NCBI GenBank assembly: GCA_900318375.1
Contig: ONKG01000029.1
Span: forward strand, 1-37,900
DNA: 37,900 nucleotides
Direction of reading: 5' to 3'
From: an uncultured Lachnospiraceae bacterium
GTDB taxonomy: Bacteria; Bacillota; Clostridia; Lachnospirales; Lachnospiraceae
A program made the position numbers and the translations under genes. This document shows, in pieces, positions 36,607 through 37,900 of this stretch; position 1 is the stretch's first letter, and every line of letters starts with the position of its first letter. The notes beneath the pieces were generated by a model that saw only the letters and a list, made by a program, of their open reading frames with translations, was not told the origin of the DNA and did no database searches.

Positions 36607-37545
36607 ATGCAGCAGAAAAGTGCGGCGGATCGATTCGCACCGCTTTTTATACTGACCGCCGGGGCCATGTGGGGAAGCATGGGCCTCTTTGTGCGGGTTC
36701 TGGGGAAGATCGGATGTTCTTCCTTCGAAATCGTCTTTCTGAGGTCCATAGTGACTGCCATCTGTCTCTTTCTGGTTCTGGCAGTCAGGGACAGGAGTCT
36801 TTTTCGTGTGCGCCTGCGTGACCTCTGGTGCTTTTTCGGAACAGGCGTCCTCAGCATCGTATTTTTTAATCTCTGTTATTTTACAACCATCCGCCTGTCT
36901 TCTCTGGCGGTGGCGGCGGTTCTTCTTTACACCGCACCGGCCATTGTCATTGTCCTCTCCGCCATACTCTTTCAGGAAAAGATCACTTCCAGGAAACTGG
37001 TCGCTCTGATCCTGACTCTGGTGGGATGCATCTGCGTCAGCGGAATGCTTTCCGGAGACAGCGCCATGACCCTGCAGGGCTTTATCACCGGACTGGGTGC
37101 AGGCCTGGGCTACGCCCTATACTCGATCTTCGGTCGTTTTGCCCTTGAGCGGGGCTACAGGAGCTTTACGATCTCCTTCTATACCTTTTTGTTTGCTTCA
37201 ATTGGAACCATCCCCTTTATTTCCATGAATAATATCCGGCGGGCAGTGACCACATCCCCCTCCCAGACCGGGCTGGTCGTCCTCTACGGCGTGTTTACAA
37301 CGGTCCTTCCCTACATTCTGTATACACGGGGACTGCAGGGTGTCGAGAACGGACAGGCGGCGATCATCGCCTCGGTGGAGCCCGTCGTCGCCACCATCCT
37401 GGGGACAGTGATCTATCACGAGATGCTGAGCCTGTATGAGGTGATCGGGATCGTCCTGGTCCTGGGTGCGATCGTGATCAGCAACGGAAAAAGCCCGGCG
37501 GAAGAAACCGGACGCATCAGAAAAACAGTAAAAAAAACGGCATAA
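36607..37545 (+). CDS. EamA-family (DMT superfamily) transporter
   Basis: 312 residues with about ten hydrophobic helices in two EamA repeats. FILTAGAMWGSMGLFVRVL opens repeat 1 and GLGAGLGYALYSIFGRFAL opens repeat 2; VLLYTAPAIVIVLSAILFQEKI and SVEPVVATILGTVIYHEML are the typical helix-loop motifs before each repeat end. Such proteins export or import small metabolites, often amino acids; the substrate cannot be predicted here. GAGGAGA sits 8 bases before the ATG. A basic tail (RIRKTVKKT) ends the protein. It is the last gene of the ddl-murF-NUDIX run. Confidence 0.92.
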   Translation: MQQKSAADRFAPLFILTAGAMWGSMGLFVRVLGKIGCSSFEIVFLRSIVTAICLFLVLAVRDRSLFRVRLRDLWCFFGTGVLSIVFFNLCYFTTIRLSSLAVAAVLLYTAPAIVIVLSAILFQEKITSRKLVALILTLVGCICVSGMLSGDSAMTLQGFITGLGAGLGYALYSIFGRFALERGYRSFTISFYTFLFASIGTIPFISMNNIRRAVTTSPSQTGLVVLYGVFTTVLPYILYTRGLQGVENGQAAIIASVEPVVATILGTVIYHEMLSLYEVIGIVLVLGAIVISNGKSPAEETGRIRKTVKKTA

Positions 37546-37559
37546 ATGATAAGTGGTGA

Positions 37560-37586
37560 GGAGACAAAGAACCGTCCCCTGTCTCC
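37560..37586. repeat. REP-like element, copy 3 (GGAGACAAAGAACCGTCCCC)
   Basis: GGAGACA and TGTCTCC flank AAGAACCGTCCCC, giving a short inverted repeat of the same family as 9316 and 20139. A second CTGTCTCC follows at once (37589-37596). Confidence 0.65.
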
Positions 37587-37615
37587 ACCTGTCTCCAAAA
37601 AACGAAAAAACAGGC

Positions 37616-37645
37616 TTGACAAATCTCCCGATTATTTTTTAAAAT
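37616..37645 (+). promoter_or_regulatory. Promoter for a short leader or small RNA
   Basis: TTGACA (37616-37621) and TAAAAT (37640-37645) are 18 bp apart, predicting a start near 37652, four bases before a terminator hairpin. It lacks the 16-bp operator found at amt, glnN and gltB. Confidence 0.6.
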
Positions 37646-37655
37646 ACCTTCACAA

Positions 37656-37701
37656 CGTGTGGCGTAACTGCGTAAATCCGGTTGTCTGCCACACGTTTTT
37701 T
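37656..37701 (+). terminator. Terminator hairpin immediately after the promoter
   Basis: CGTGTGGC (37656-37663) pairs with GCCACACG (37688-37695), with a weaker inner AAC/GTT pairing, then six T. The layout (start, then hairpin within about 50 nt) parallels the nitrogen leaders, but the sequence is unrelated. It may be an attenuator for a gene beyond the window or a small RNA. Confidence 0.7.
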
Positions 37702-37736
37702 ATTGTAAAAAACGTCCGGGACTGAACCGGAAAGAA

Positions 37737-37791
37737 CAAAAGAGCGTGTGGCCCGCAGGAAAGAAATGCCTGCGGCCGCGCGCTCTTTTTC
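37737..37791 (+). terminator. Strong GC-rich terminator hairpin
   Basis: AGAGCG..TGGCC.GCAGG pairs with CCTGCGGCC..CGCTCT (37741-37786) around AAAGAAATG, with one bulge, followed by five T. Together with the upstream hairpin it brackets about 40 bases of non-coding sequence. Confidence 0.7.
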
Positions 37792-37880
37792 ATTATTGAT
37801 CAGAAAGCTTCCTGTAAGATCTAAATAGAGGAACTCAAAAGAAAGTGGGTGAAAGAAAAGATACCTCAATGTAATATAAA

Positions 37881-37900
37881 GTTTGCTGACCCTAGGAAGT
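37881..37900 (+). ncRNA. Possible start of large structured repeat, copy D (cut by window end)
   Basis: GTTTGCTGACCCTAGGAAGT resembles the first 22 bases of copy A (2784 onward) and copy B (8626 onward), matching the GTTTG start and the CC..AGGAAGT end, but is two bases shorter. The arms lie beyond the window, so this is only suggestive. Confidence 0.35.

Overview
The window looks like a piece of a moderately GC-rich (roughly 50-55%) Gram-positive Clostridia chromosome, probably Lachnospiraceae-like. This rests on strong AGGAGG-type ribosome sites, some TTG starts, a T-box leader, a type III glutamine synthetase beside a short type I enzyme, an ANTAR regulator, a YkvI-type permease and D-Ala-D-Ala/MurF genes. 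The species cannot be read from the sequence.

Layout. 1-400: the 3' end of an unrecognised (possibly TnpB-like) gene and several strong hairpins. 400-20131: a nitrogen-assimilation block on the + strand: ammonium transporter fused to a P-II domain, a PEP/pyruvate-binding-domain protein, type III glutamine synthetase (glnN), glutamate synthase large and small subunits (gltB, gltD), CTP synthase (pyrG), short type I glutamine synthetase (glnA) and an ANTAR regulator with a degenerate receiver. 20347-22666: a flavin-reductase-like protein, then an AT-rich pair encoding a secreted metzincin-like protease and a membrane HExxH protein. 22846-26110 (- strand): a YkvI-like permease and a GldA-like dehydrogenase downstream of a tryptophan-type T-box leader. 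26534-37545 (+ strand): isoleucyl-tRNA synthetase carrying a 7-bp frameshifting duplication, glycogen phosphorylase, ddl, murF, a NUDIX hydrolase and an EamA transporter. 37546-37900: a short promoter/hairpin leader, a terminator and perhaps the start of another repeat copy.

The block is tied together by DNA signals. amt, glnN and gltB each have the same 16-bp palindrome (TGTATAATTGTATACA) 6-7 bp upstream of a -35 box, a 16-bp-spaced TATAAT promoter, and a leader with the 14-mer AAAGCAAAGGCGCT at the foot of a terminator hairpin. This predicts joint control at initiation and by early termination. A natural but unproven candidate for a leader-binding factor is the ANTAR protein encoded at the end of the block; the leaders do not match the known two-hairpin ANTAR target.

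A second signal is a family of large structured repeats. Copies A (2783-3062) and B (8626-8895) have exactly 245 nt between the outer edges of their 21-nt arms, with many compensatory base-pair changes between them. Copy C (3239-3467) is a shorter relative in opposite orientation, and copy D may begin at the window end. They are either a structured RNA or a palindromic mobile element under structural selection. Small REP-like palindromes, low-complexity charged insertions in GltD, IleRS and the NUDIX protein, and a transporter remnant cut off at a REP-like element show a genome with active small-repeat dynamics.
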